This document shows positions 1 to 10,929 of a DNA stretch of 64,000 nucleotides, one piece after another. Numbering within the stretch: position 1 is the stretch's first letter; each line of letters opens with the position of its first letter. The position numbers and the translations under genes were made by a program. Source of the DNA: Solen grandis (lineage: Eukaryota > Mollusca > Bivalvia > Adapedonta > Solenidae); contig CM037782.1 in assembly GCA_021229015.1 (NCBI GenBank), positions 58,835,518 through 58,899,517 of the forward strand, written 5' to 3'. The notes under the pieces were generated by a model. That model was not told the origin of the DNA and ran no database searches. It saw only the letters and a program-made list of their open reading frames with translations.

Positions 1-1774
1 GCTCTTGATTGACTGCTGACAATATCTATACTTTTTGGTATCACTATACCTCATATTACCTTCCCATAACACATCATTTGACAATTTTTAATTTCATCCG
101 CGAGGGTGATATTAATTTTTCTTGGAAAATTTCATGTGCACCTAAAAACAGACTTTTACAACTATATATATATATCTCTTAACTGATAAGCACATATTGA
201 AATGTAGTTTTGTAACTAGCAAAATGACAGTTAATTGTTGACATTGAGTAAATCGTATAGGTTGAATTATTCATAGCAATGTTCGGTTAAATGAAATAAA
301 TATCACATATCCCATGGAGGGTATTAGCATGTGTAATGTCAAATCTCAATATGGTAATCAAACTCCATACAGTGATCTCCCTTGCAAGCAAAAAAATCAC
401 TGCCATCACAAATGTCACGTGATGAATGTCTCCGTCTGCTGTCACAACAACAAAAATATTTTTTAAAATGATTTATTTTTTTTACCATGAGGCGATATTT
501 GATGTTTATTAAAGAAAACATACTTAGGGAAATGACACTCGCATTTGATTGTTGAAATGGAAATTGGAACTGGAAATTGACAGAAAAGGGCCACCACTTT
601 GCCATATGGGGCCTAAATTCACATGCTGAGCTTGTTGTCACTGTATGCTATGGTTCATAGTTTTGCACTGTGTTGTTAAAACTGACACTTGACACTTTAC
701 AAGTAAAGAATTTGAAACTTTAAAATTTTGAGTAAAAATATTAACTACTTGCTAAAAATAGCAAGTGCAAAATCTGGCTTAATTCAAACCCTGTGAGTAC
801 ATGTATTCATATAGTTAATTTAGCAAATGTTACCCTGTTATCATTTTTAACTAAATTACAATTCTTTGTACATGCACATACAAATTGAAAATATCATGCC
901 TATACCATCAGTCAAAAAAAATATGGTTTGCAGTTGGACCACCGTACCAAAAAGACTCCTATGGGTACTCATTTCTTTTTGTAACACTTGAGGGGAAAAC
1001 ATTTCATTGCCTTTTTTCTGGTAGTTTTATTTATTATGTAAAAAAACTAACTACTTATGAAACTATGGGCTGAATAACTGTAAACCAATAATTTTCTGAC
1101 ACTAGTCCTTATGGCAATAAACAAAACCCTGTCTATGAGGTACATACACAACTTTATTGATTGATTTATCATTCAAATGCTTGTTAAAAAAAATCTCACA
1201 CCCACACGAGCCTACAATATTTTTTCATTGTTGTAAATCTGCAGTCTTAATGTTTCTTTATTGCAGGCAGTTTGCTGAAAAAAAAGGTCTTATTCAATCT
1301 GGGGTATTTGGTTTAATGTTGATATATTGTATGCAAGGTGTTATATATTTTCTAATCTCAAGTATATGTAACTATGTGTTCTATAAGCAAGCAGTGCTGA
1401 CTTTGATCATTTGAATCATGAACTGAACATCTTTCATGCTGATTTGTGAGGTAATTACATCTTACATGTAAACACCACTACTTCAAAAGCATTATCCGAG
1501 AAGGAAGTTGAAAGAAAAAGGATGAAGAAATTAAGATGAAGAATTTGTAATGATAAATTGCAACTTTGCCACAAATTTCCATCCATCCCTCAAGGCTATC
1601 AGACATAAACCGAAAAAAAAAGTAAGAAATGTATGAAGATATTGAGAAATAGAAATTTGTGTACACTGGTAATCTATTATATCATGGGCCCATAACAAGA
1701 TAGTACATTCGTTTTAACTGATTTCATTTACTTCAATTGAAAAACAGGTTCTTGCAATCTAAATTAATCCATCT

Positions 1775-1910
1775 TGATGGTTCCTGGGTTGGACCAGTAC
1801 TTTGCACCTGGGATGGTCATGAAACATCCTTGCCCCTGAAGTGGTTCAAACTTACAACCTTCAGATCTGCATTCTGGTATGTCACCACTGGACAACGGTG
1901 CATTTAACTG
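1775..1910 (-). repeat. tRNA-derived SINE fragment, reverse orientation
   Basis: Read on the minus strand, it begins with a tRNA-like head (around CCAGTGGTGACATACCAGA) followed by a degenerate B-box-like region and then a CATGACCATCCCAGG-type body. The same body, ending in CCAACCCAGGAACC, recurs at 14058 and around 31160-31520 in this window. It is a partial copy; the AC-rich tail seen in other copies is absent. Confidence 0.6.
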
Positions 1911-2402
1911 TAACTTCAAAACCAAAAATGTAGGACCATTGATTGGGCTGTGTTTTATATGCACTAATGTTTTAATGGACTAGTACAGTACTGGCATTTA
2001 CTATGTAAAGTTATTAATGTTGCCCTTTAGTCAACCATCCATGTGACAGTATCACAGTCACATACCAACGTCTAGCTAAATACAGATATGGGTAGACAGA
2101 GGGGAATACTGGCACCTGTGAAAAACCTGGGACACTTCTTCACATTTTAAATCCAACTGATCAGATGGGGATTTGAACCCACAGCTGTGAGGGGCAAAAT
2201 GACATAAATTTAGCAACTTTAACATCTCAGTTACGGAGGGTCCACAACAATCATACTATGTACATGAATCTACCTATCTAGGCTATGTTTTTTCTATATA
2301 TGATAAATGCCTTATTTCAAAGTCCACAAGTCTCTGCAGGATTCACCAAAAATCACAGATTATGTAACACAGATTATGTAACATATCCCTCACAGTTCAG
2401 GT

Positions 2403-2665
2403 TTAAATTCCACCAACAATTCTTAGCACTAAGTAAAACTTAGATACTTAAGAGAGAATTTCATCAATCTTGTTTCTCTTATAAAAATACCCAAATATTT
2501 CATTTCTTAACATTTTTTGTTAGTTACTAAGGTAATAATTTATTTCAGCTTAGTCATGTACTTGAATATTTTATAAAACAGTAATGGTGAAATGTGTATC
2601 TATCTACTTGTTTAAATATTCAAGTATTACTTAGCGCTAAGTATTGTTGGTGGAATTCGAGCCAG
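2403..2665. mobile_element. Inverted-repeat MITE, about 260 bp
   Basis: Left end AAATTCCACCAACAATTCTT and right end AGTATTGTTGGTGGAATTCG are inverted repeats. They continue inward through a TTAGCACTAAGT / ACTTAGCGCTAAGT palindromic segment, giving arms of about 40 bp. There is no coding capacity. A diverged end of the same family is visible at about 26285-26340. Superfamily not assigned because target-site duplications are not clear. Confidence 0.6.
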
Positions 2666-3529
2666 GTTCCTTAACTCTGGAATCAGACAGAGAGGGTAGC
2701 AACAAGGCAAACGAGATGCAGATTGAAAGAGTCTTACAATATTATTCTAGACCTAGACTCCTAATATTCTAATTCAAGACTCACATTATCATCTCAAAGT
2801 GATATAATTTTCACATTTTCGCTCGCGCAACACGCTCATGAAAATATTAATATTCCATATCCATTCAAAACAAATATTCTCTATTTACACTGTCAAAGGG
2901 CTAGAACACTGCATGATAGAGATCAATATATTCCACTCATGACCACCTGAACAATGAATATTCCCTTACAAGAACAAAAGATACTAGAAGAAAATCACAC
3001 AATTCAAACCCTTTGCTCAAACAAAGTCTGTTTAACACTCAAGTGACACTACAGCATCTATGATACTTGATAAAGTCCTTATACTGCAAGGGACTACTTT
3101 TTGTGTCGTGATTTCTGGCACTATGATATATATCACTTACACATGTCCTGTATTCCTTCTCTCCTGTCTAATGATGAATAATCATTTAAGAAATTTAGTA
3201 AATGTCATTATGTTCTTAATTCTTATGTCTGTAGGTTAAGGATTAGTAATGATTTTCAAATATGTGAAGTCAATTAGAATAAATACATAACACAGAAATA
3301 TTTGCACGTATCTTAAGTGAACCCAATTTATAGGAAAATTGGAAAACAACACCTAAAACTAGAGATTTTGTACATAATTACTTCAAACTTAAGTCTCATC
3401 TTCCCTTAATATGATATCGATAAAATAATGATAATGAAATCGCTTTGTGTGTTATGAATGTTGGTATTCTATTTTATCAGATGGGAAAGGCATTGGAAAT
3501 TGAAGAACATACAAGTATAAATGTAACAA

Positions 3530-3772
3530 ATAACCGGTGTTGCATGCAACACATGAGTCCCCTACCAATATGGTGCATAATTCTTCCATTACCATAGCAA
3601 CCAAAATTTTGGTCCGAGAAAATAAACAAAGTTACATGCAGAAATACTGCCATCTATTCATATACCAAGTTTCATAATATTATCTTAAATGATTTTTAAG
3701 TTATCACGGGATCCAGATTTCCTAGGCAAACCTATAGTCCCCTCCGGTGTAAACACCAGTAGGGGACTAATA
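3530..3772. repeat. Unclassified repeat ending in a hairpin
   Basis: The right end, at about 3734-3770, holds an inverted repeat, TAGTCCCCT...AGGGGACTA, with CCGGTGT/ACACCAG inside. The left end contains AACCGGTGTTGCATGCAACA and ATGAGTCCCCTACC, a related motif in the opposite sense. The body is AT-rich and non-coding. This looks like a non-autonomous interspersed element, but only this copy is in the window. Confidence 0.4.
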
Positions 3773-4512
3773 AAGAATTAACTCATTTATTCATCATCCA
3801 TCACTATGTATAGGATACAGCGTATTAGAACATTCCAATAGACAATAGAAGACCGAAGCAAGCATAATGAGTGCAGGCTTCTATCGTCTGTAAAAATGAC
3901 CTAAATTTGAGGCAAACACTTGACTTTGTCAAATAGATCAATTTATTGTTTACATGGTAAAATAGGAAATTGAAAGGTATTCTATTGAATTAATCACAGA
4001 GGAATTTTCTGAGCCTCTGATTGGCCATGATATAAGAGTGTGATTTAGTAGTGATTTGCTTTTCAGGTCCAATGTTGCAAGAAAATACTAGCTTGGATGT
4101 AAAATGAAACAAAAAATGACTTAAAGAGATTATTTCTAAATTTTACCCGTCTTATGTGCTTCAAGAATTAAAGAATATGCGATACTAAAATTCCAAAATA
4201 TAGAGACCTACAAGTAGTGCATGTTTATAAAATAAGATTTATGCAGAAAATTAAAACAATAAAAAAGTGACATGCGGGTGAAAAAAAATCCCTCAATGAT
4301 ATAGTTTATAAACATTTCCTCAAACCATCAACAGGTTATGAGGTTACTATTATGTGTGCTGGAACTAAAATTCAAAACATGAGTTTAACTCTTCACAACA
4401 TTAATTTTGTAGGCATAAAAAAAGGCTAGCAAAATATGAAGCTAAACATACTGAGCAAAGACAGCAACTAATTTAGCGAATTACTGAATGTTTGTTGAAA
4501 CAAAGATTTTAA

Positions 4513-4680
4513 GGTAATACATCTATTATTAAATTGTGATCATGGTCCATTAAGTGATCATGGAAAATGTATAGTAAATGCAAGCCTTATAGACTTTGAG
4601 CAAAAGAACATGAAGATGCTTGCATCTGCACTGAAGTCTTCATGATGTTGAAATATAATGAAAATGGTGATTTGCCTGCA
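4513..4680 (+). mobile_element. Degenerate TTAA MITE, AAGGTAATCC family
   Basis: Starts GGTAATACATCTATTATTAA directly after TTAA and aligns along its length with the complete copies at 26641 and 47819: shared TAGTAAATGCAAGCCTTATA, AGACTTTGAGCAAAAGA and CATCTGCACTGAAGTCTT segments. The right terminal repeat has decayed. Confidence 0.65.
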
Positions 4681-4771
4681 TACATGAATACAAACATGCA
4701 TACATGTATATCAGAAACTGTTTAATCTCCTTATATATTGCGGATAATACTGGGAAAATTATATTGTTATA

Positions 4772-4849
4772 TTGAGGGCTGGCAATGAGACTGTTCCATC
4801 TCCTTTTGATTCTATATGCACATATTCAAGTTTTGTAATCAACCCTCAA
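4772..4849. mobile_element. Very short palindromic-end element, GAGGGCTGA family
   Basis: About 78 bp, bounded by TTGAGGGCTGG and its near inverse complement CAACCCTCAA. The core has CTCCTTTTGATTCTATATG and GTTTTGTAATC. The same arrangement occurs at 5600, 33830, 40425 and 54841. It sits in TATA-rich flanks, compatible with a TA target, but the duplication is not certain. Confidence 0.6.
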
Positions 4850-5285
4850 TATATAACCCATGTTTTCTAAACTTTGACATAATGCCTTTTTCTTACTGAA
4901 TGAATACTGAGGAATGATCAGAAACTTTTCAATCTCCTTGTATATTGGTGAAGAAGAAGTGACATCTTCATTCATTTTATCAATGTAGGAAAATGATAGA
5001 TTTTTCACATAAAAAAGCGGATTTTATTTTCTGATATACATAATTGAAATATCTAAGTTCTTAAAAGAAGGCACTGTGGGTACTGACTAATGTACAATGT
5101 GCTTTTTTTTCTTTCCTAGTGATTGAATTAATAATATGTATTGAGGGAGTACTGAATTCATTTATGCAATAAAAGTGATTTTATATAGCCATAAATGTTA
5201 CAAAGACCACCATTATGCAGTCCCTTGAAGATAGTCAACTATTTCTTGTGCATTATATCTTTTAGATTAGATCTTTATTCATGTA

Positions 5286-5491
5286 TACTGTACAATCCGA
5301 TGAATCATTAATTTTCATTGACATCAAATTTTGTTAAATCTGTCAATTTTATTGGTTCATATTTTTAAGGATTCATGTTCTAGAAAACAAGATTTATTAA
5401 TTGTTTTACTTTGGGATTAAAATTTGCAGATAAAGCCACCCTCGAGATTCAAGAAAATTATTCTCCAGTGAAAATTAATGATTCTACAGTA
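5286..5491. mobile_element. MITE with CTGTAGAATCATTAATTTTC-type ends
   Basis: The left end (ACTGTACAATCCGATGAATC, then ATTAATTTTCATTG) and the right end (AGTGAAAATTAATG, ATTCTACAGTA) are inverted repeats of about 30 bp around a non-coding core. Diverged relatives are at 46397-46607 and 61364-61566, with a half copy around 23078-23171. Confidence 0.6.
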
Positions 5492-5599
5492 TTAGTTATA
5501 AACAAATTAATAAAAAAAATCTAAAAAAATTATGCTGGTAAAAGGATTGCATTTTGTCGAAACTGTCAATGATGACTTTTAAAAACAATGGTTATATAT

Positions 5600-5666
5600 C
5601 GAGGGCTGACCAAAAAACTTTTCTATGTGCATATAAAATAAGGAGAAATTTATAGTCAGCCCTCAG
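5600..5666. mobile_element. Very short element, GAGGGCTGA family
   Basis: Ends are CGAGGGCTGACC and GTCAGCCCTCAG, an 11-bp inverted repeat around about 45 bp of AT-rich core containing a reverse-oriented CTATGTGCATATA. Same family as the copy 0.75 kb to its left, in the opposite core orientation. Confidence 0.65.
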
Positions 5667-6710
5667 TATAACAATAGGGTTTTCCCAGTAATATCCTCAT
5701 TAGGATGGTGAATTATTATAACCTTTAATAAATGGTGGCATAAATACAATCTAACAGGGACAATAATTTTAGTAATAATTCTGTTTATATCTGGTTTATA
5801 AACAATTATGGTAAACCATCATGCTGGATGCACTTATTAACATAAACATGTGACATGGTTACTATATGACATTCCCCATAATGCATTCTGTGTAAACATA
5901 CCTCAGAGTCTATAACAAATATGATTTTTATATAATTATAAATAATGTCTTGAATGAATAAATGTGTATATAGAGAAAATGAACAGAACAAGGATATTCT
6001 GTACATGTATAGATATATATAAAATATCTTGAACCATGCACTATTGATACAGTGGGTAATGTGTATTAGGCATCACTAATGCCTTGATTTACCTTTCACT
6101 CTGTCTCTTTCTGTTTGATGATAACAAATAAGACTGAATAAAAGCTAAAATTAATTAAGTAAAACATAACATAATGCATATAGCAAAACCTCATTAACAG
6201 GAGCAATGGAAAAAGGTCCACTTGCCTAAATATGAAGGTGGTCTAATTATGAAAATGAATTAAACAATAGATAGCAGGGGTTTAAAAGCAGTGGTCTTAA
6301 TCTTTACTTGAGAAAAAACCGCAATAGTGGTGCTAAAATTATCAAATATAACTGGTACATAAAAACCGAAATGATGATGACTGATAAAGATGAAAGAATT
6401 TCTATTTCACTAGAAATATGTAGTGACCATCAATTAATTAGTTTTAACAAGCTATATTTCAAAGATTATTCAATGAACTTAAATTGCTCAAGCTGACACC
6501 TGCTAACACAACAACCTTGGTTAATTTCAATACAATAAAAACCAACAATTGTGTAGTTTTCAAGAATGTAAAAACAGCAAAACTACTAATAAAACCTCTC
6601 ATTTTACCTGAAAATCGTTTATGCTCTAAAATTGGAAAAATAATATTAGAAGTCCTGAATAAAAGACTGAGTGAAAAAGGGACAGATGTATTTTATAATT
6701 ATATACTTAC

Positions 6711-6850
6711 TGGTCCTCTTCCTAATCCGCTTCCGATTGCTGAAATCTTTCCACTTTGAAGCACTTCTCTTAGCACCAACCAATGCTTCCAGAGCATTCT
6801 TGGCATTGTTGTTTTTGGCCTGAGCTTCACGAATGTTGTTCAACAATGGA
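6711..6850 (-). CDS. Internal coding exon, basic coiled-coil-like protein (unidentified)
   Basis: A 140-bp exon on the minus strand. The acceptor is a clean T-rich tract ending TTTATTTTAG and the donor is A|GTAAGTATA. It reads PLLNNIREAQAKNNNAKNAL, then EALVGAKRSASKWKDFSNRK and RIRKRT, with no stop. The first base completes an AG|T serine codon from the upstream exon at 7189-7329, so the junction reads RDKV-S-PLLNN. The segment is alanine/asparagine/lysine-rich, probably helical, and ends in a strongly basic run. I do not recognise the family and assign no function. No downstream exon was found in the remaining 6.7 kb. Splice signals and phase agreement make it likely real; it could also belong to a decayed gene. 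Confidence 0.7.
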
Positions 6851-7188
6851 CTAAAATAAATAATAATAAAAAATAAATGTGTGTACTTGTGATACCTGAA
6901 ATTTATCAATATGATTTGATTAATTTTTGTTTTGATCATAATTGATTATACATTTTAAGACAGCATATAAACCAAAACAATAGTTAAAGTAGTTGATATT
7001 ACTGGTATTTGGTTGCTTTATGAGTTATCATAAATATTTAAACTTCCCTAAATTTTCTCTATATCTTATAATATCTTATGTAGAAAAATGGAACATTTTG
7101 AGTACCTGTACATACAATAATTATTGATTTAATCAAGTTTTATTATGTTAGTAAAAATCATATTTAGATATTTAAATAGCTAGCAAAC

Positions 7189-7329
7189 CTGACTTTATCC
7201 CTGAACGTTGCTGAGGCTTCATCCATCTCCAAACTATCATTTACAACACCTATCTTTCCTTCCTCAGTTTCTTCTTCATATTCTTTGATTCTGGATCCAT
7301 ACCTAACGGTGCTAGTGTATGTGTTCAGA
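7189..7329 (-). CDS. Coding exon upstream of 6711-6850, acidic segment (unidentified)
   Basis: A minus-strand exon of about 141 bp. The donor is AG|GTTTGC, weaker than usual. The acceptor is inferred at TTAATACAG|TCTG; CACTAG or GTTAG a little downstream are alternatives in the same phase. It reads about LNTYTSTVRYGSRIKEYEEE, then TEEGKIGVVNDSLEMDEASA and TFRDKV, open back to a TAA just upstream of the acceptor. It joins in frame to the next exon and gives an acidic, then basic, helical-looking protein. A possible first exon lies at about 7840-8100, ending near ATGATATGTGA|GTATAC, whose phase would fit and would give a start of only three codons; this is speculation. Function unknown. Confidence 0.55.
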
Positions 7330-8116
7330 CTGTATTAACTGTAAATATATTGACTTAATGTAAAAATATCTTTCCTCTACTGAAACAAATCTGTCTAGAA
7401 AGCTTATAGCGTAACCGGCTAATGTAAAAAATCCATTTAAATGGATTGACAGAACAAATAGATGGATAGACAGATGCACTTGCATAAAAATAAAATTATG
7501 TCAACAGCCATTATGTTGATGTAATGTGGTAAGACTTCTTAAATAGTTTTAAGGGGTTAGCTACTCTTTTTAAACATGTTTACAAACTTAAAATGTTCAC
7601 AGCGTATTTTTAGCCTCTAAATTTTCTACATTGGGTAGTTATTGTATCAACCCACCTGGCTGTTTATTTTGCCACCTACTCAAGACGTAATGATCAGCCT
7701 TGATCGATGTCAATAACGGAAGAAAAAAATCTTACCCCACCCACCTGTTTATTTAAGATAGCAGGTGCGTGATTTATATCTTGTAAGTACTTGTAGGAAT
7801 TCGTATTGGAGAATAATTCTTTTAAAATGTATACTCACATATCATATGGTATTTTGAACTAATGTGAACGTGTCATAGAAGTCATACAACGTTGAGATTG
7901 CTGTTCAGTAACTTTCTGTTACATGATGCTAAATTCGATGGTTGTTTACATATCGCCAACGACAGCCGACTGGTACCACGGATTGTCAGTGTAGTTAGCG
8001 TTGATTGCTGATAACCAGCAGTGCATAGAAACCACACTTCCGTATTTGGCGTTAAGTTTCGGAGTCCCTTGAAAATCCAGTCCAATCGTTTAAAAAACAA
8101 TAATATAATGGTCCTG

Positions 8117-8186
8117 GTAATAATAAATGAATAAATAATAATAATAATAATATCATCATCATAAAAGTAATAATAATAATAATAAC
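8117..8186. repeat. TAA/ATA-rich microsatellite
   Basis: Two runs of (TAA)n/(AAT)n interrupted by ATCATCATC. Confidence 0.9.
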
Positions 8187-8310
8187 AGATGTGTATGTGA
8201 GCGTGTCACTACGTAAAGATATTTAGGAAAGTGTATAATTGAATCAAGGTAAACAGTGTTAATTAAGGTAATGCACGATACAAGAAAAAAATGTAAACGA
8301 GAAAAATTAC

Positions 8311-8530
8311 TTCTAATTGTGTTTTTTTTTCCATATCATCACAGATACATGCAGGCACTTGAATTATTCCTGGTACCAATGTTGTGACACTAATACCGTT
8401 AGGCCGTTTATAAAATCGGATCAAATATACTTGTTTCTTTGTTGGCATAAATAAATGCCCTTTATCATCAAACAAAAACTGTATTTGGTTTTTATTCCTG
8501 ACATACATGTCTTCCGTTCCGGGTCCGCAA
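8311..8530 (-). CDS. Possible orphan exon encoding a cysteine-containing segment
   Basis: On the minus strand a pyrimidine-rich acceptor (CCTTTTTTCAATAAG) precedes 220 bp open in one frame, ending at GAA|GTAATT. The reading is CGPGTEDMYVRNKNQIQFLF, DDKGHLFMPTKKQVYLIRFY, KRPNGISVTTLVPGIIQVPA and CICDDMEKKTQLE. Residue composition is protein-like and the V-P-A-C-I-C ending is vaguely like the C-terminal strand of cystine-knot cytokines such as IL-17, but I cannot place it in that family. Incoming phase is 2 and outgoing phase is 0, so it does not join directly to the exon at 7329. An upstream open stretch (8734-8552, with MTCNMVPLCQLDTCTSSSCA) has cysteines too, but no phase-compatible donor. 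It could be a pseudogene fragment. Confidence 0.3.
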
Positions 8531-8838
8531 CTTATTGAAAAAAGGTTATAATTATGGTTTGAGTATAAAAGTAACCAAAAAATGCGTATGAACTTTTCCA
8601 TATACGATCGGTTCAAAAATCTCTGCTATAAATAGAACGTAATGTTCTCCCATATGTGCACAGCTAGAGCTCGTACAAGTGTCAAGTTGACACAAAGGTA
8701 CCATATTACAGGTCATGCTTTCCAAATACCGCATTTCTTCTCTCTCTCTCTCTGATTATTTCTCGTGACAATACCACAGGTATTTTTTTATCACACAAAA
8801 TATGATTGAACACTTGATTAAATAAGGCCGAGAACATG

Positions 8839-8916
8839 TCGAGGGGTAAGAGCGAAACTAGGCTAAGTGCACATAAATATATAAGCCTTTATTCTAGTTT
8901 CGCTCTCACCCCTCGA
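8839..8916. repeat. 78-bp hairpin with 25-bp arms
   Basis: TCGAGGGGTAAGAGCGAAAC at the left is matched by GTTTCGCTCTCACCCCTCGA at the right, one mismatch in 20, and pairing continues through TAG. The centre is AT-rich. It could be a tiny palindromic MITE or a structured element; no other copy was seen in the window. Confidence 0.75.
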
Positions 8917-9654
8917 TCCCAATTGAGCAAAGGGGCCGCCGTGGCCGAGAGGGTAAAGTCAGCCCAATCGAGCAAAATGAGTTTATAGGGCCGTATTCAA
9001 TTTACTATGAAATTTCCATATCTTTATACTTTTTCACAAGATATTCCTTAACCTTAGATTGTTTTCTTAGATTAAGTCTTAACTCTAAGATTTTTTTTAG
9101 CTATTTACGATTTATCTTAAATGTTAAGATGTATATGGAATACCGCCCCTAGAACACTTGCTATTGCTTCTTCTCACAGCCAATCACCGGCGAGAATTTT
9201 AGATGTTAATATTAATTACCATTTTCTTGTGCAAATCCGTGCAAATGACCGGAAAGTGATACGGGAGAAGTAGTCTGTCGGGTTTATTATATCAATACTA
9301 CTAAAAGAACGAGCTAGGTTTTGGTGTCCTTTTGCGCCGTTACGAAACAACAAGTTATATACGAGCATATAGAGTACTAGTATCACGATTCTTAAGTAAC
9401 AATTCAGTAGTTGCGATGTTTGTGCTTAAAAATAATTACAATAAATAATTAAAAATGCACAGTTTGTGAGAATGTATGGCGGCTCCACCGAAAATGGATA
9501 AATCTTAAAAAATGGCCATAACATTTTAGAGAAACGCCGTATGGTGGTCTACGTATTGTTCAAAAATACGTCTTCATTTCAGGGGAACTTCAACTATTCT
9601 CGCAGTCATGTTACATGAGTGTTACAAATCCTTATTTTAACTATACACGGCTCC
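8917..9654. other. No gene seen
   Basis: Unannotated AT-rich sequence. At 8931-8965 a GCCGTGGCCGAGAGGGTAAA motif resembles a tRNA A box but has no B box, so it is at most a SINE head relic. Confidence 0.5.
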
Positions 9655-9925
9655 TATTATCACATCGTTCAGTCGGAGAATGAGACATCAGTTGGAATCG
9701 TCAACAGTCGTACTATATTTATGTAGCGCGACACGCAGTGAATATACATTGTACGTATTTGTCCGGTTTTTATATTTTCTAATCAATTTTGAATAAAATC
9801 AAGTTTACATTTTCAAACCCTACAGATAAAATACTGCGTTTCGCACTACTTGCTTATAGTACGATTGTTGTCGTCGATTCCAACTGATGTCTCATTTTCC
9901 GAATGAACGTTGCGATTAATAATCT
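9655..9925. mobile_element. Long imperfect inverted repeat, about 90-bp arms
   Basis: The left arm contains GAATGAGACATCAGTTGGAA and GTCGTACTATA; the right arm contains the complements TTCCAACTGATGTCTCATTT and TATAGTACGATTG. Similarity extends outward through a CGTTCA(G/T)TCGG block and inward through a GTAG(C/T)GCGA(C/A)ACGCAGT block, with about 75 bp of AT-rich loop between. Non-coding. Probably a foldback or MITE-type element. Confidence 0.7.
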
Positions 9926-10301
9926 TTCAGAGTTGTCCAATGTTTTGTGGCGTTTATACGAACGCTCGGAAGGAAGACGTGGCTGTGCCATATTTAGTGT
10001 CATAAATCAAGATATTCATAAGCACGTGCATTGCATATGCACGTGAACTCTCATTTGCTAATACTGCAACACCAATAACGGGCAACGGTTTCTACAGCCC
10101 AAAGTTTAACCCGTGTGTTTTTGTTAGCACCATAAGTCTTAGAAATATGTGATCTGATTTTTTTTCTCAGGTTGTTTGTCAATACTGTAGATTTTGTTAA
10201 ATTCTGCTATGCAGTTTGCAATAAAATTGTCACTGTTCACAGTAATTGAAAGTTTTCATTAGTTAGTCCATTCTGCACTTATTTTACAATGCTGCAACTA
10301 T

Positions 10302-10322
10302 CCCCCCCCCCCACACACACAC
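10302..10322. repeat. Poly-C followed by (CA)n
   Basis: Eleven C followed by ACACACACAC. Confidence 0.85.
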
Positions 10323-10494
10323 AGACCTTTAAAAATATGACAAAAATGAGTCTTTTTATTTTTTAGTGTTAACTTGGTTTACATATGTGATTTATTTTTT
10401 TATTTTTTTTACGTCAATTTATGCCATGATGACATTTTTTTTTCTGGAGATTCTGACAGAACTAATAGGTTAACGAGACTGAGTACTGTAGCAC

Positions 10495-10640
10495 GCCATG
10501 TGTGACAGCTGTGAAACACGATCCCAGTGGGGATCGAACCTACAACCATCGGCTTCACAGCCAAGTGTCTCCAAGGCCAATTTATCTATGTGAAACCCAT
10601 GGTTGGGCACTGGGACACGATACAACTCATACCTATTCAG
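10495..10640 (-). repeat. tRNA-derived SINE fragment, reverse
   Basis: The minus strand carries a tRNA-like B box (GTAGGTTCGATCCCCACTGG) downstream of a TGGCCTTGGAGACACTTGGC A-box-like region at near-tRNA spacing. The absence of a clean acceptor stem argues against a functional tRNA. Confidence 0.5.
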
Positions 10641-10832
10641 TCGAATCGCCATGCCGCGGGACTTCTTCTTTCTTCCTTTTTTTTTCCTTCGCTTACTCAA
10701 AGTTTGCATAGCACTACACGCCAAATTTGTCTCAAAATTGAATAGTAAAAACTTCAGTAATACTTATCCATACGATTTACTGATTGAAAATTTCATTGTA
10801 TTATTTCTAAATCACAGTAATTAAATATTTCA

Positions 10833-10870
10833 TGTGTGTGTATGTGTGTGTGTGTGTGTGGGGGGGGGGG
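10833..10870. repeat. (TG)n followed by poly-G
   Basis: TG repeats with one TA interruption, then eleven G. Confidence 0.85.
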
Positions 10871-10929
10871 CACCACACTTCTGTTTCTCTATCTATGTCT
10901 AGGAGAACACGAGAGGTATGAACGAAAAT

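Larger units (their letters stand above)
1..6705. other. Left flank without a supported gene
   Basis: AT-rich sequence with frequent stops in all frames and no exon I could support with splice sites plus coding character. It holds the separately listed repeats: a reverse SINE near 1.8 kb, an inverted-repeat element near 2.5 kb, a hairpin-ended repeat near 3.6 kb, a TTAA MITE fragment near 4.5 kb, two copies of a very short GAGGGCTGA element and one CTGTA-ended MITE. Further exons of the minus-strand gene at 6711-7329 may lie here (downstream for that gene) but I could not identify any. Confidence 0.6.

Noticed and set aside
8931..8965. Possible tRNA gene (GCCGTGGCCGAGAGGGTAAA)
   Set aside because: A-box-like only; no B box, anticodon arm or matching acceptor stem.
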